A DNA stretch of 64,000 bases from a gamma proteobacterium symbiont of Stewartia floridana (GTDB lineage Bacteria; Pseudomonadota; Gammaproteobacteria; Chromatiales; Chromatiaceae). Positions within the stretch are counted from its first letter, which is position 1; every line of letters begins with the position of its first letter. Below are positions 54,736-63,932 of this stretch, piece after piece. Under the pieces are notes generated by a model, which made no database searches, was not told the DNA's origin, and saw nothing but the letters and a program-made list of their open reading frames with translations. Position numbers and translations under genes: made by a program. Location of the stretch: the NCBI GenBank assembly GCA_003676145.1, contig NAUB01000022.1:248001-312000 (forward strand), given 5' to 3'.

Positions 54736-55782
54736 ATGAGTAAAAAACCCACCATTGAACTGCGTACCTCACCTCATGCCCATGCCGGGGAGGATGTGGT
54801 CGTCATCATGCGCAATGTGGTCTACGCCCTGCTACCGATCTGTGCATTCACTGTCTGGCAATTCGGTATCAGCGCACTGGCACTGCTGGTGGTCGTCACC
54901 CTGACCTGCCTGTTGAGTGAGCGTATGTTCAATGCGCTGAGCGGTAAGCCCAGTTCCCTGGGAGACTGGTCCGCCACCATCACCGGCCTGTTGCTGGCGA
55001 TGACCCTGCCGCCGGGTTTCCCCCTCTGGATGGGTGCGGTTGCCGCTTTCGTCGGTGTCGCGCTGGGCAAGGCGATGTTCGGTGGACTGGGCATGAATGC
55101 CATGAATCCCGCACTGATCGGGCGTGCCTTTGTTCAAGCCGCCTTTCCGGTTGCCATCACCACCTGGACACCGGCCTTTTTCGATGGTCGCTTCAGCCAG
55201 TTCATCCCCACCACACTGACGCCCCCATTCCTACAACCCCCCGCTGTGGGCGACTGGGTCTCGGAAGTCACCGTGGATGCCTTTTCCGGTGCCACCCCGC
55301 TGGCGCTGCAGAAATTCGAAGGTGTCGTGACCGACCACATGGATATGCTGCTCGGTACCACTGCCGGTTCCGCCGGCGAAACCTCCGCGCTGCTGATTCT
55401 GGCCGGAGGTCTCTATCTGGCGGCAAGACGGATGCTCGATTGGCGCATTCCGGTGCTGGTCCTGCTCAGCGCCGCAGTGACTGCCGGTATCTTCTACATG
55501 ATCGATCCGGCCAAATATCCGGACCCACTGTTCGTGGTACTCTCCGGCGGCCTGATGCTCGGCGCCTGGTTCATGGCCAGTGACATGGTCGGTTCACCGG
55601 TTACCCCACTCGGGGTGGTGATCTATGCCGTGATGATTGGCGTTATCACCGTGATCATCCGACTCTTCGGCGGTCTGACCGAAGGGGTGATGTATGCCAT
55701 CCTGCTGGGCAATGCGGCCACACCGTTGATTGATCAGATCACCCAACCCAGGGTATTCGGCGAGCAGAGGGCAGGCAAATGA
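54736..55782 (+). CDS. rnfD: Rnf complex subunit D
   Basis: 348 residues and about nine membrane helices. The covalent FMN site lies in SGATPLALQ, with T187 as the acceptor, the same residue number as in E. coli RsxD. LLLAMTLPPGFPLWMG and GGLGMNAMNPALIGRAF are conserved family blocks. It carries electrons across the membrane and is part of the ion path. Its stop overlaps rnfG by 4 bases. Confidence 0.95.
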   Translation: MSKKPTIELRTSPHAHAGEDVVVIMRNVVYALLPICAFTVWQFGISALALLVVVTLTCLLSERMFNALSGKPSSLGDWSATITGLLLAMTLPPGFPLWMGAVAAFVGVALGKAMFGGLGMNAMNPALIGRAFVQAAFPVAITTWTPAFFDGRFSQFIPTTLTPPFLQPPAVGDWVSEVTVDAFSGATPLALQKFEGVVTDHMDMLLGTTAGSAGETSALLILAGGLYLAARRMLDWRIPVLVLLSAAVTAGIFYMIDPAKYPDPLFVVLSGGLMLGAWFMASDMVGSPVTPLGVVIYAVMIGVITVIIRLFGGLTEGVMYAILLGNAATPLIDQITQPRVFGEQRAGK

Positions 55783-56507
55783 GTACACCGGAAGCTCAAG
55801 CCATCCAACCGTCCACGCCGACGGGCCCGATGATTCGCACCCTGATGGGAATCGCCATGTTGTCGGGTTTTCTGGTGGTACTCACCTACCAGCTGACCAA
55901 ACCGATTATCGCGGAAAACCAGCGGCGCGCCATCGAGACCGCGGTATTTCAGGTGATCCCGGGTGCGGTTGCCCGACGTGATTTCCTGGTCACTGAATCT
56001 GCGGTGACGCCAGTCAGCCCGGATGGTCCCACTGAGGGGGTACTGGTCTACGCGGGTTACGATCAACAGGGCAACCTGAAAGGTGTTGCCGCCAAGGCCG
56101 GCGCTCAGGGCTATGCGGATATGATTCACCTGCTGTATGGCTACGATCCCGATTGTGAATGCGTCCGTGGGATCAAAGTGCTCAAGCTGGCAGAAACCCC
56201 GGGGCTGGGTGACAAAATCATCACCGATGCCAACTTTGTCGCCAACTTTGATGCACTGGAGGCAAAGCTGAATGCGGCCGGCGACGCACTGGCCAATGAG
56301 ATTGTCACCGTCAAAGCGGGCACCAAACAGAACCCTTGGGAGATTGATGCAATATCCGGTGCGACCATCTCCGCAAAAGCGGTGGGCAAGGCGCTGAATC
56401 AATCCACTCAGCAATTACTGCCCCAGTTGATGCCACACATTGATGTGATACGCAATGCGCCACCGCCGCCAAGCGAACCTGAAACACCGGACAACGGGAC
56501 GCAGTGA
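55779..56507 (+). CDS. rnfG: Rnf complex subunit G
   Basis: 242 residues. One N-terminal helix (about 18-38) leaves most of the protein on the periplasmic face. The flavinylation motif DAISGATIS puts FMN on T196 (S193-G194-A195-T196). ETPGLGDKI is the second conserved block. Attachment of FMN needs ApbE, which is not in the window. The extreme C terminus is Pro/Glu-rich and probably disordered. Confidence 0.94.
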   Translation: MSTPEAQAIQPSTPTGPMIRTLMGIAMLSGFLVVLTYQLTKPIIAENQRRAIETAVFQVIPGAVARRDFLVTESAVTPVSPDGPTEGVLVYAGYDQQGNLKGVAAKAGAQGYADMIHLLYGYDPDCECVRGIKVLKLAETPGLGDKIITDANFVANFDALEAKLNAAGDALANEIVTVKAGTKQNPWEIDAISGATISAKAVGKALNQSTQQLLPQLMPHIDVIRNAPPPPSEPETPDNGTQ

Positions 56508-56591
56508 AGAATGCCTGATTTAATTGATCATGCGCAAAGTAAGACCGAGTCCGATTGATTGACAATAACTGAATTGAACTAACTGATAACC

Positions 56592-57236
56592 ATGGCGAAA
56601 AAACAAGACAACACCATCACCTGGGACACCTTCAGTGAAGGTTTGTGGCGTGAGAATCCTGTGTTTGTCATGCTGCTGGGCATGTGCCCGGTACTGGCAG
56701 TGACCAACTCGGCAATCAATGCCCTGGCGATGGGTATTGCGACACTTTTCGTACTGCTCGCCTCAGGCACTTTGATCTCGCTGCTGCGCAACAGCATTCC
56801 GAAGCAGGTGCGCATCGCCACCTACATCGTCATCATCGCCACCTTCGTCACCATTGTCGACTACACCATCCAGGCGATCTCCCTGGATCTCTACAATGCA
56901 CTGGGCGCATTCATCCAGCTGATCGTAGCCAACTGCATGATACTGGGCCGGGCCGAGGCCTACTCTTCCAGGAATCCGCCTTTGAAGTCGATCGTCAACG
57001 CCACCGGCATGGGACTGGGCTTTACCCTGGCCCTGCTCTGCCTTGGCGTGGTGCGCGAGATCCTTGGTGCCGGCAGCTTGTTCGGCATCGATCTGTTCGG
57101 CCCCAGATTCGAACCCTGGGTGGTGATGGTGCTGCCCGCCGGCGGCTTTCTGGTACTGGGTGCCTGGCTGCTGCTGTTCGAGTGGCTGAAGCAGCGCAAA
57201 TCCGAGACTGAACTGAATCCGGCGGCAGAATCATGA
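56592..57236 (+). CDS. rnfE: Rnf complex subunit E
   Basis: 214 residues, six helices, homologous to NqrD. The conserved cysteines in LGMCPVLAVTNSA and IVANCMILGRAEA belong to the set that, with RnfA, holds an intramembrane iron-sulfur centre in Rnf/Nqr structures. The Arg/Lys-rich ending WLKQRKSET faces the cytoplasm. Its stop overlaps the ATG of a 27-codon open frame. Confidence 0.94.
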   Translation: MAKKQDNTITWDTFSEGLWRENPVFVMLLGMCPVLAVTNSAINALAMGIATLFVLLASGTLISLLRNSIPKQVRIATYIVIIATFVTIVDYTIQAISLDLYNALGAFIQLIVANCMILGRAEAYSSRNPPLKSIVNATGMGLGFTLALLCLGVVREILGAGSLFGIDLFGPRFEPWVVMVLPAGGFLVLGAWLLLFEWLKQRKSETELNPAAES

Positions 57237-57316
57237 ACGACAGAATCGATCAGATGAAATTGGTTCAGATCCCTGCAGGCGGTTGCAGCCCGCTCTCCTC
57301 AAACATCATTAAGTGA
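57233..57316 (+). CDS. Possible 27-residue peptide between rnfE and rnfA
   Basis: An ATG overlaps the rnfE stop (ATGA), and the frame runs to a TGA 5 bases before the rnfA start, so it fills the whole 85-base gap between the two genes. The peptide begins MNDRIDQMKLVQIP and has one cysteine (GGCSP). No homologue is known to me. It may be a coupling ORF that carries ribosomes to rnfA, or simply chance. Confidence 0.25.
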   Translation: MNDRIDQMKLVQIPAGGCSPLSSNIIK

Positions 57317-57321
57317 CCACG

Positions 57322-57903
57322 ATGGCGACAGAAACCCTAAGCTTTATCTTTCTCAACGCGGTACTGGCAAACAACTTTGTACTTGCCCTGTTTCTCGGCC
57401 TGTGCCCGTTCCTCGGTGTCTCGGGAAAGATCAATACCGCCGTACCAATGGGCCTGGCAACCCTGTTCGTAATGCTGGTCAGTTCAGTCTGTGCGTTTCT
57501 GATCAATGAGGTGCTGGTCGCCTTTGAGATTGAATTCCTGCGCCTGATCGCCTATATCGCGGTGATCGCCAGTGCCGTACAATTGGTGGAGATGACTCTG
57601 AAAAAATTCAGCCCTGCCCTGTTTCGCTCATTGGGCATCTTTCTGCCGTTGATCACCACCAACTGTGCGATCCTTGGTCTGGCCCTGTTCCAGACATTCA
57701 AGGAGTACAGTTTCCTGCAATCCCTGGTCTATGCACTGGGCGCCGGAGTCGGTTTTATCCTGGCGATCCTGCTGATGGCCGGTCTGCGCGAGAAGCTTGA
57801 GCTTTCGACCATGCCGAGCATCACCCAGGGTGCCGCCGTGAGTCTGATGCTGGGTGGTCTGCTTTCACTCTCGTTCATGGGCTTTGCCGGACTTGGAGGT
57901 TGA
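57322..57903 (+). CDS. rnfA: Rnf complex subunit A
   Basis: 193 residues from the ATG at 57322 (a GTG three codons earlier is in frame). Six helices, homologous to NqrE. The cysteines in LGLCPFLGVSGK and ITTNCAILGLALF are the partners of those in RnfE for the membrane iron-sulfur centre. In E. coli and Rhodobacter rnfA is the first gene; here it is last, giving the order B-C-D-G-E-A. Confidence 0.95.
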   Translation: MATETLSFIFLNAVLANNFVLALFLGLCPFLGVSGKINTAVPMGLATLFVMLVSSVCAFLINEVLVAFEIEFLRLIAYIAVIASAVQLVEMTLKKFSPALFRSLGIFLPLITTNCAILGLALFQTFKEYSFLQSLVYALGAGVGFILAILLMAGLREKLELSTMPSITQGAAVSLMLGGLLSLSFMGFAGLGG

Positions 57904-57907
57904 TACG

Positions 57908-58105
57908 ATGCTCGACTATCTCATCGCCATGACCGTGATACCGATTCTGTTGTTGGGCTGGTTGATCGTCCAGTCCATCACCCGACGCTTTTCTAAACTG
58001 CATCCTGAGTTTGGTCCTCATAAGGAAGAGGGCACAGGCTGTGGTAAAAGCTGTCTGTGCAGCGGAAACAGCTGCCAACGTCAAGGAGACCACCTCAGAG
58101 GTTAA
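57908..58105 (+). CDS. Small membrane protein with Cys-rich tail, NqrM-like candidate
   Basis: 65 residues, starting 5 bases after rnfA. One helix (about 4-22, [19 protein letters not shown]) is followed by a basic RRF, a short polar stretch and a cysteine cluster [13 protein letters not shown] (five Cys within about 14 residues). Size and plan match NqrM (DUF539), a one-helix protein with four Cys needed to deliver iron to the NqrD/NqrE centre. As RnfE and RnfA are the homologues of those subunits, a corresponding maturation role is reasonable, but sequence identity to NqrM is too low for me to be sure. The last codons are just ahead of ppsA. Confidence 0.7.
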   Translation: MLDYLIAMTVIPILLLGWLIVQSITRRFSKLHPEFGPHKEEGTGCGKSCLCSGNSCQRQGDHLRG

Positions 58106-58109
58106 AACA

Positions 58110-60521
58110 ATGACTGATCCATCCAATCAATCCACAAGCCGAGGGCAAGCGGTGAATGAACAAATAATCTGGTTTGAAAACCTGAAAATGCATGATGTCG
58201 ATCAGGTCGGCGGTAAGAACGCATCTCTTGGTGAGATGATCAGCGGTCTTGCCGATGCCGGCGTCTCCGTTCCCGGTGGCTTTGCCACCACAGCCCATGC
58301 CTATCGTGAGTTTCTGCAACACAACCGCCTTGCGGAGCGAATCGACCCGCTGTTGCAGCAGCTCGATGTGAGCGATGTCACGGCACTGGCGGAAGCGGGC
58401 AAGACAGTGCGTGAATGGGTGGTCGAAGCCGAGTTTCCGGAAGAGCTGGAGAATGCTGTCACCGCGGCCTACAAGAAGCTGGTGGGTGATGCAGAGGAGG
58501 TTCCCTCTGTCGCGGTGCGCTCCTCAGCGACGGCTGAAGACCTGCCCGACGCCTCCTTTGCCGGACAGCAGGAGACCTTTCTCAACGTACAGGGTCTGGA
58601 TGACGTAATGATCGCGATCAAAGAGGTATTCGCCTCTCTGTACAACGATCGAGCCATCTCCTATCGCGTTCACCAGGGATTCGCCCATGAGGATGTGGCA
58701 CTCTCTGCAGGCATCCAACGGATGGTGCGCTCCGACGTCGGCTCAGCCGGGGTCATGTTCACCCTCGACACCGAATCCGGTTTCAAGGATGCGGTATTCA
58801 TCACCAGCTCCTACGGCCTGGGTGAGACCGTGGTACAGGGTGCCGTCAATCCCGATGAATTCTATGTGCACAAAGGCAATGTGGAAGCCGGCAGACCCGC
58901 TATTCTGCGCCGCAACCTGGGCAGCAAGGCGATCAAGATGGTCTATGGCCAGGAAGGTGAGGAGCGGGTCAAGACGGTCGATGTGGAACCACAGGATCAA
59001 ACCAGTTTCTCCCTCACCAGCGAGCAGGTCGAGAGCCTGGCCCAGATGGCGATCACCATCGAGAAACACTACCAGCGTCCGATGGACATCGAATGGGGTC
59101 TGGACGGTACCGACGGCCAGCTCTACATCCTGCAGGCACGTCCGGAAACTGTAGAGAGCCGGGTCGACACCGCCTCCGTCGAGCGTTTCAAGTTGGAACA
59201 GAGAGACGGCAAAGTGCTGGCTCAGGGTCGCGCCATCGGACAGCGTATCGGCAGCGGCGTCGCCAAGGTGATTGCGGATGCCAGTGAGATGGCCAAAGTG
59301 GAAGCCGGTGATGTGCTGGTTACCGATATGACCGATCCTGACTGGGAGCCGGTAATGAAAAAAGCGTCGGCGATCGTCACCAACCGGGGCGGTCGCACCT
59401 GCCATGCGGCGATCATCGCCCGCGAGCTGGGCATCCCCGCGGTGGTCGGCTGTCATGATGCGACGGAGAAGCTCCAGGAAGGCCAGGAGGTGACGGTCTC
59501 CTGTGCGGAAGGGGATGACGGCTTCATCTATGAGGGTCTGCTGAAATATTCGGTCACCCAGGGTGATGTCACCAGTCTGCCGGAAGCACCGGCCAAGATC
59601 ATGATGAATGTGGCCAATCCGAGCCGCGCCTTCGCCTTCAGCCGAATTCCCAATGGGGGTATCGGTCTGGCCCGGCTGGAGTTCATCATCAACACCACCA
59701 TCGGTGTCCATCCGCGCGCACTGATGGAGTTCGACAAACTGCCTGAGGATATCAAGGCGGCCGCACAGAGCCATATGAACGGCTATGACGATCCGGTGGG
59801 GTTCTATGTGGAGAAGCTGGTGGAAGGCATCTCTACCCTGGCAGCCGCATTCGAGGGCAAGCCGGTCATCGTGCGCATGTCCGACTTCAAATCGAATGAG
59901 TACGCAAACCTGATCGGCGGCAAGCTCTATGAGCCCTCCGAAGAGAATCCGATGATCGGTTTCCGTGGTGCTTCGCGCTATATCTCCGAGAGCTTCAGAT
60001 CCTGCTTTGAGCTGGAGTGCCGCGCCCTGAAACGGGTTCGCGAAGAGATGGGCTTCAGCAATGTTGAGATCATGATCCCCTTCGTCCGCACCCTGGATGA
60101 AGCCGCTGGCGTGATCAGCCTGCTGGAACAGAATGGCCTGAAACGGGGTGAAAACGACCTGCGTGTCATCATGATGTGCGAACTGCCATCCAATGCGGTG
60201 TTGGCAGAAGAGTTCCTGGAGTACTTTGACGGCTTCTCCATCGGCTCCAACGACATGACCCAGCTGACCCTGGGACTGGACCGGGATTCCGGGCTGGTTG
60301 CCGGCAGCTTCGATGAGCGCAACCCGGCGGTCAAGCGGATGCTCAGTATGGCAATTCAGGCCTGTAACAAGGCGGGCAAATATGTCGGTATCTGCGGTCA
60401 GGGACCATCCGATTACCCCGACCTTGCAGAATGGCTGGTGGAGCAGAAGATTACCAGTGTATCCCTGAACCCTGACACGGTTGTCGATACCTGGAGGCTG
60501 TTGACCGGCTTGAGTGACTAG
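58110..60521 (+). CDS. ppsA: Phosphoenolpyruvate synthase
   Basis: 803 residues from the ATG at 58110, which has AGAGG 9 bases upstream; the frame is open further 5' but that part overlaps the Cys-rich gene. Order of domains: ATP-grasp ([34 protein letters not shown]), phosphohistidine domain with H432 in [15 protein letters not shown], and PEP/pyruvate-binding barrel with ARLEFIIN and [19 protein letters not shown]. It makes PEP from pyruvate, ATP and water. Directly behind nifJ-rnf it completes a route from acetyl-CoA to PEP. A hairpin and its own regulator gene follow. Confidence 0.96.
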   Translation: MTDPSNQSTSRGQAVNEQIIWFENLKMHDVDQVGGKNASLGEMISGLADAGVSVPGGFATTAHAYREFLQHNRLAERIDPLLQQLDVSDVTALAEAGKTVREWVVEAEFPEELENAVTAAYKKLVGDAEEVPSVAVRSSATAEDLPDASFAGQQETFLNVQGLDDVMIAIKEVFASLYNDRAISYRVHQGFAHEDVALSAGIQRMVRSDVGSAGVMFTLDTESGFKDAVFITSSYGLGETVVQGAVNPDEFYVHKGNVEAGRPAILRRNLGSKAIKMVYGQEGEERVKTVDVEPQDQTSFSLTSEQVESLAQMAITIEKHYQRPMDIEWGLDGTDGQLYILQARPETVESRVDTASVERFKLEQRDGKVLAQGRAIGQRIGSGVAKVIADASEMAKVEAGDVLVTDMTDPDWEPVMKKASAIVTNRGGRTCHAAIIARELGIPAVVGCHDATEKLQEGQEVTVSCAEGDDGFIYEGLLKYSVTQGDVTSLPEAPAKIMMNVANPSRAFAFSRIPNGGIGLARLEFIINTTIGVHPRALMEFDKLPEDIKAAAQSHMNGYDDPVGFYVEKLVEGISTLAAAFEGKPVIVRMSDFKSNEYANLIGGKLYEPSEENPMIGFRGASRYISESFRSCFELECRALKRVREEMGFSNVEIMIPFVRTLDEAAGVISLLEQNGLKRGENDLRVIMMCELPSNAVLAEEFLEYFDGFSIGSNDMTQLTLGLDRDSGLVAGSFDERNPAVKRMLSMAIQACNKAGKYVGICGQGPSDYPDLAEWLVEQKITSVSLNPDTVVDTWRLLTGLSD

Positions 60522-60527
60522 TGTGAA

Positions 60528-60552
60528 GCGGGGAGACCGTCGGTCTCCCCGC
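60528..60552 (+). terminator. Strong hairpin between ppsA and ppsR
   Basis: GCGGGGAGACC, loop GTC, GGTCTCCCCGC: 11 perfect pairs beginning 7 bases after the ppsA stop. The tail CACCTTTCTCC is only partly T-rich, so read-through into ppsR is likely. Confidence 0.7.
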
Positions 60553-60590
60553 CACCTTTCTCCATCAGCGTAGAGTCATCTGAAATCCCA

Positions 60591-61400
60591 ATGAAACGCA
60601 CTGTCTATTTTCTGGCCGACCATACCGGTATCACTGTCGAAGCGATGGGGCGCTCACTGCTGAGTCAGTTCGACGGTTTTGAATATGAGACCGTGCATTG
60701 GCCGTTCATAGACAGTCTGGATAAGGCCCGCCGGGTGGCTGAGCGGATCAACCACACGACCATCGAATCGGGACAGAAACCGATCGTCTTCACCACCCTG
60801 GTGGATCCCTCGATCCGTGACTACTTCAAAACCCTGGATGTACCGGTGATGGATTTCTTCGAAACCTTCACCACCCGCCTGGAAGAGGAGCTGGGACTAC
60901 CCTCCTCCCACGCCCTGGGGCAGTTCCATACCACCAAGAACGGTCGCGCCTATGACCAGCGTATCCACGCGGTCAATTTCGCTCTCAACAATGACGATGG
61001 TGCGATTACCAAGAACTATGAGACAGCCGACCTGATTCTGGTTGGTGTCTCACGCAGCGGCAAAACCCCGACCTGCCTCTTTTTGGGCCTGCAGCACAGC
61101 GTCCTGGCCGCCAACTACCCGCTCACGGATGATGATCTGCACAGCGACCTGCTGCCGAAGATCCTCTCCAAGTACAAGGATAAGCTGTACGGTCTGACCA
61201 TCGACCCACATCAACTGCAGCGTATCCGCCAGGAGAGACGCCCGGACCGGCGCTACTCCTCTCTTGAACAGTGTAAAATGGAGGTCAAACTGGCTGAGGG
61301 CCTGTTCAAGCACTACAACATCCCCTATCTGGAGACCACCTCCATGTCGATCGAGGAGATCTCAGCGAGACTGATTCAGCACATCAAACGGGTCGCCTGA
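60591..61400 (+). CDS. ppsR: PEP synthase regulatory protein (kinase and pyrophosphorylase)
   Basis: 269 residues (E. coli YdiA 277). The P-loop GVSRSGKTP is at about 152-160, and YLADHTGITVEAMGRSLLSQF opens the protein, both hallmarks of the DUF299 family. It inactivates PpsA by ADP-dependent phosphorylation of a Thr next to the active-site His, and reactivates it with phosphate. Its presence immediately after ppsA is the usual pairing. Confidence 0.95.
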   Translation: MKRTVYFLADHTGITVEAMGRSLLSQFDGFEYETVHWPFIDSLDKARRVAERINHTTIESGQKPIVFTTLVDPSIRDYFKTLDVPVMDFFETFTTRLEEELGLPSSHALGQFHTTKNGRAYDQRIHAVNFALNNDDGAITKNYETADLILVGVSRSGKTPTCLFLGLQHSVLAANYPLTDDDLHSDLLPKILSKYKDKLYGLTIDPHQLQRIRQERRPDRRYSSLEQCKMEVKLAEGLFKHYNIPYLETTSMSIEEISARLIQHIKRVA

Positions 61401-61560
61401 TCGATTAAACCGGCGCTGCTCTTCAAGCTGATCGATAATATCGACAGGGTCTACGACAGCGTGAGTAAATAGGGTTATAATCTCGCTCCCGGATTGCCCT
61501 GAAATCCTCTTTAAAACCAATATAAACATCCCACTCCACTGACTATATTGGATTATTGTC

Positions 61561-63006
61561 TTGTTAAACTGGTTGGTTCGACTATTTCGTAAAGCACCTG
61601 TACCGATCTCCATCAAATGGACGATCTATATCGGCACCCTGATCACCCTGGTCATGGGCGTTCTCGGCTGGTTTCTGATCACCCAGCAGACCAGCTTCCA
61701 CATGCGCGAAGTGAGAGGCTTCGGTGAGGTGCTGGTTGAACAGCTGGCCCACTCGGCGAGCGAACCCCTGCTGGCGGAAGACCAGTTCAACCTGCAGGGC
61801 CTGGTCAGTCGTCAGACTCAGAATGACAATGTGGTGGGTGCGGCCATCGTACCTTCGGAAAAGCCCTGGGTGATCTCGGGCAATGTCCCCCATCAGCTGC
61901 CGACCACGGAGGAGCTCACGCCAATGATCTGGTCCTGGCGGGATGAGCAGAACACCCGGCATCCGGCAATCACCTTCTTCAGCCCCATCCATTTTCGGGA
62001 TGTCATCGCGGGACACGCTGTGATCACCCTGGATCGGGCCTTTCTCGACCGCAACCAGAAACGCACCATTCGTATTATCAGTTTCGCCACCATCGGCCTG
62101 ATCCTGATTGCCGCAATTCTCTCCTATGTCCTGAGCAAGCGCCTCAGCCGACCGATCACCCTGCTTGCCCAGGCGGGCCATCAACCGGAAGCGGGGATGC
62201 TGATCTCCCAGGGGGATGAGGACCGAAAGGATGAGATCGGACAGGTCTACGCCCACTTCGAGCGGATGTCTGCCGGGATGCTGGAAAAACGCCAGGTGGA
62301 GGATGCCCTCTCCCGCTATGTCTCACCGGTGGTGGCGGACAAGATCCTCTCCAATCTCTCCCAGCCCCGTCTCGCCAACCAGGAGATGGAGGGCAGCGTG
62401 CTATTCTGTGACATCGTGGGTTTCACCCAACTGTCGGAAGATCTGCCGGCGGATGAGGTCGCCTCGCTGCTGAATCTCTATCTCGGTGCGATTGCCGATG
62501 CGGCCCATCGCTGTCGGGGGGTGGTGGATAAATTCATCGGTGACAGTGCTATGATCCTATTTGGCGTCCCCGAAGCGGACGACGAGCATGGCCAACAGGC
62601 CGTTCGATGCGCCTGGCTGATCCAGGCCCTGGTGCGCCATATCAACAAACAGCGCCGGCAAGAGGGAAAAGAGCCGATTATGCTGCGTATCGGAATCAAC
62701 AGCGGTGTCATGCTGGCCGGCAATATCGGGATTCCCGACCGGCTGGAGTATACCGTGGTTGGAGACAGTGTGAATCTGGCCTCGCGACTCTGTGGTGCCG
62801 CTCCGGCCGATGGCATAATGATGAGTGAGACCACTGCGGAGTTTCCTGGAGTCAATGAGATGGTTGAGCTGCACCGACAGCCGGAACTGAAAATCAGAGG
62901 CAAAAAAAATCGGGTTTCTCCCTCCATCGCGGGAACACCGTCGCGAGAATTTGGTCAATGGTTGATGCGCACCATGGCCCATATCCTGAACAAACACCCT
63001 GGATGA
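61561..63006 (+). CDS. Class III adenylate/guanylate cyclase, membrane sensor type
   Basis: 481 residues from a TTG; no good ribosome site is seen and the start is not secure. TM1 at about 20-42, a periplasmic sensor of about 130 residues, TM2 at about 175-197, a HAMP-like stretch to about 250 and the cyclase domain at about 275-445. Catalytic features: the metal-binding Asp pair in FCDIVGFTQL and VDKFIGDSAMILFG, and the NLASRLCGAA helix with its Arg. The substrate-selecting region gives no clear call between ATP and GTP, though ATP is usual. The next gene overlaps by 4 bases. Confidence 0.88.
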   Translation: MLNWLVRLFRKAPVPISIKWTIYIGTLITLVMGVLGWFLITQQTSFHMREVRGFGEVLVEQLAHSASEPLLAEDQFNLQGLVSRQTQNDNVVGAAIVPSEKPWVISGNVPHQLPTTEELTPMIWSWRDEQNTRHPAITFFSPIHFRDVIAGHAVITLDRAFLDRNQKRTIRIISFATIGLILIAAILSYVLSKRLSRPITLLAQAGHQPEAGMLISQGDEDRKDEIGQVYAHFERMSAGMLEKRQVEDALSRYVSPVVADKILSNLSQPRLANQEMEGSVLFCDIVGFTQLSEDLPADEVASLLNLYLGAIADAAHRCRGVVDKFIGDSAMILFGVPEADDEHGQQAVRCAWLIQALVRHINKQRRQEGKEPIMLRIGINSGVMLAGNIGIPDRLEYTVVGDSVNLASRLCGAAPADGIMMSETTAEFPGVNEMVELHRQPELKIRGKKNRVSPSIAGTPSREFGQWLMRTMAHILNKHPG

Positions 63007-63932
63007 AGTCTTCACTGACCCTAATTACAGTCTGTATCTGTCAGTTACTGCTGAGCGGATGCCAGCTGCTGCAGCCAAGAGAGACCCCTGCACCGGTCAA
63101 AGATGATTCGCTTGAATACAGCCGGCAGCTGGTCGCCAAAGGGCGCTACAGTGAGGCCATCCAGCTCCTCAATCAGGCCAGCGTAGGCACAAAAAAGAAT
63201 CAGAGCTACATTCAGGAGCTGAAAAACCTGCGTGGACAGCAGAAAATCGTCGAGGAGGAGCTGAACGATCAGCTGCTGATCAGCAACACCTCGGCACTGA
63301 AAAATCAGCTGCCGATCCTGGTGAAGCTGACCAAGTCCAGCGACAACCCCCAATACCTGCAACTGCTGGAGCAGACCCAGGCGCAACTGCAGAGTATGCG
63401 CCTCGCCCTGTCAGACTGCGGTTGGCGACACTACAAGCGGAATAATGCACTGGCCAAGGATTGCCTCAGTATCGCGCTCTCACTGAAGCTGGACGAATCG
63501 GATCAAAACCTGATGGACCACCTGCTGAAGGAGCAGAGCGAAAGCAAGAAGGCACTGGAGAAGAAAGAGAAATCCGCCCGCCAGAAGCGCTGGAAAGAGA
63601 AGCTGGACAAGCGTCTGGCGGAAGCCAACCGGCTGCTGGAGAGTGGCCAGCTGCGGGATGCCAAGCACGCTCTGCAGAAAATTCTCAAAGATGTACCGAA
63701 AAACAGCCGTGCCAAAGAGATGCTGGCGAAGGTCGACCGGCAACTGCAACGCTATATCGACAATCTTCTGAGTGCGGGAGACCGGCTCTACCGGGATGGT
63801 GAAATCGAAAGCGCAAAGGCAACCTGGCGGGCGGCACTGGCGCTCGATCCCCAGGACCAGCGGGCACGGGAGAAGATTCAACGTGCCCAGCGGGTATTGA
63901 ACAATCTGGAAAACCTGCGCAAAACCAACTGA
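63003..63932 (+). CDS. TPR-containing lipoprotein
   Basis: 309 residues from the ATG at 63003, which overlaps the cyclase stop; an upstream ATG at 62958 lies inside the cyclase and gives no signal. The leader ends QLLLSGC with C20 as the lipid site. Residues 45-75 look like one TPR-type helix pair (YSRQLVAKGRYSEAIQLLNQA). A highly charged coiled coil follows at about 175-215, then two more TPR-like units (LLESGQLRDAKHALQKIL and RDGEIESAKATWRAALALDP). Such proteins are assembly scaffolds. Coupling to the cyclase hints that it serves the same signalling or envelope process, which is inference. Confidence 0.8.
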   Translation: MKSSLTLITVCICQLLLSGCQLLQPRETPAPVKDDSLEYSRQLVAKGRYSEAIQLLNQASVGTKKNQSYIQELKNLRGQQKIVEEELNDQLLISNTSALKNQLPILVKLTKSSDNPQYLQLLEQTQAQLQSMRLALSDCGWRHYKRNNALAKDCLSIALSLKLDESDQNLMDHLLKEQSESKKALEKKEKSARQKRWKEKLDKRLAEANRLLESGQLRDAKHALQKILKDVPKNSRAKEMLAKVDRQLQRYIDNLLSAGDRLYRDGEIESAKATWRAALALDPQDQRAREKIQRAQRVLNNLENLRKTN

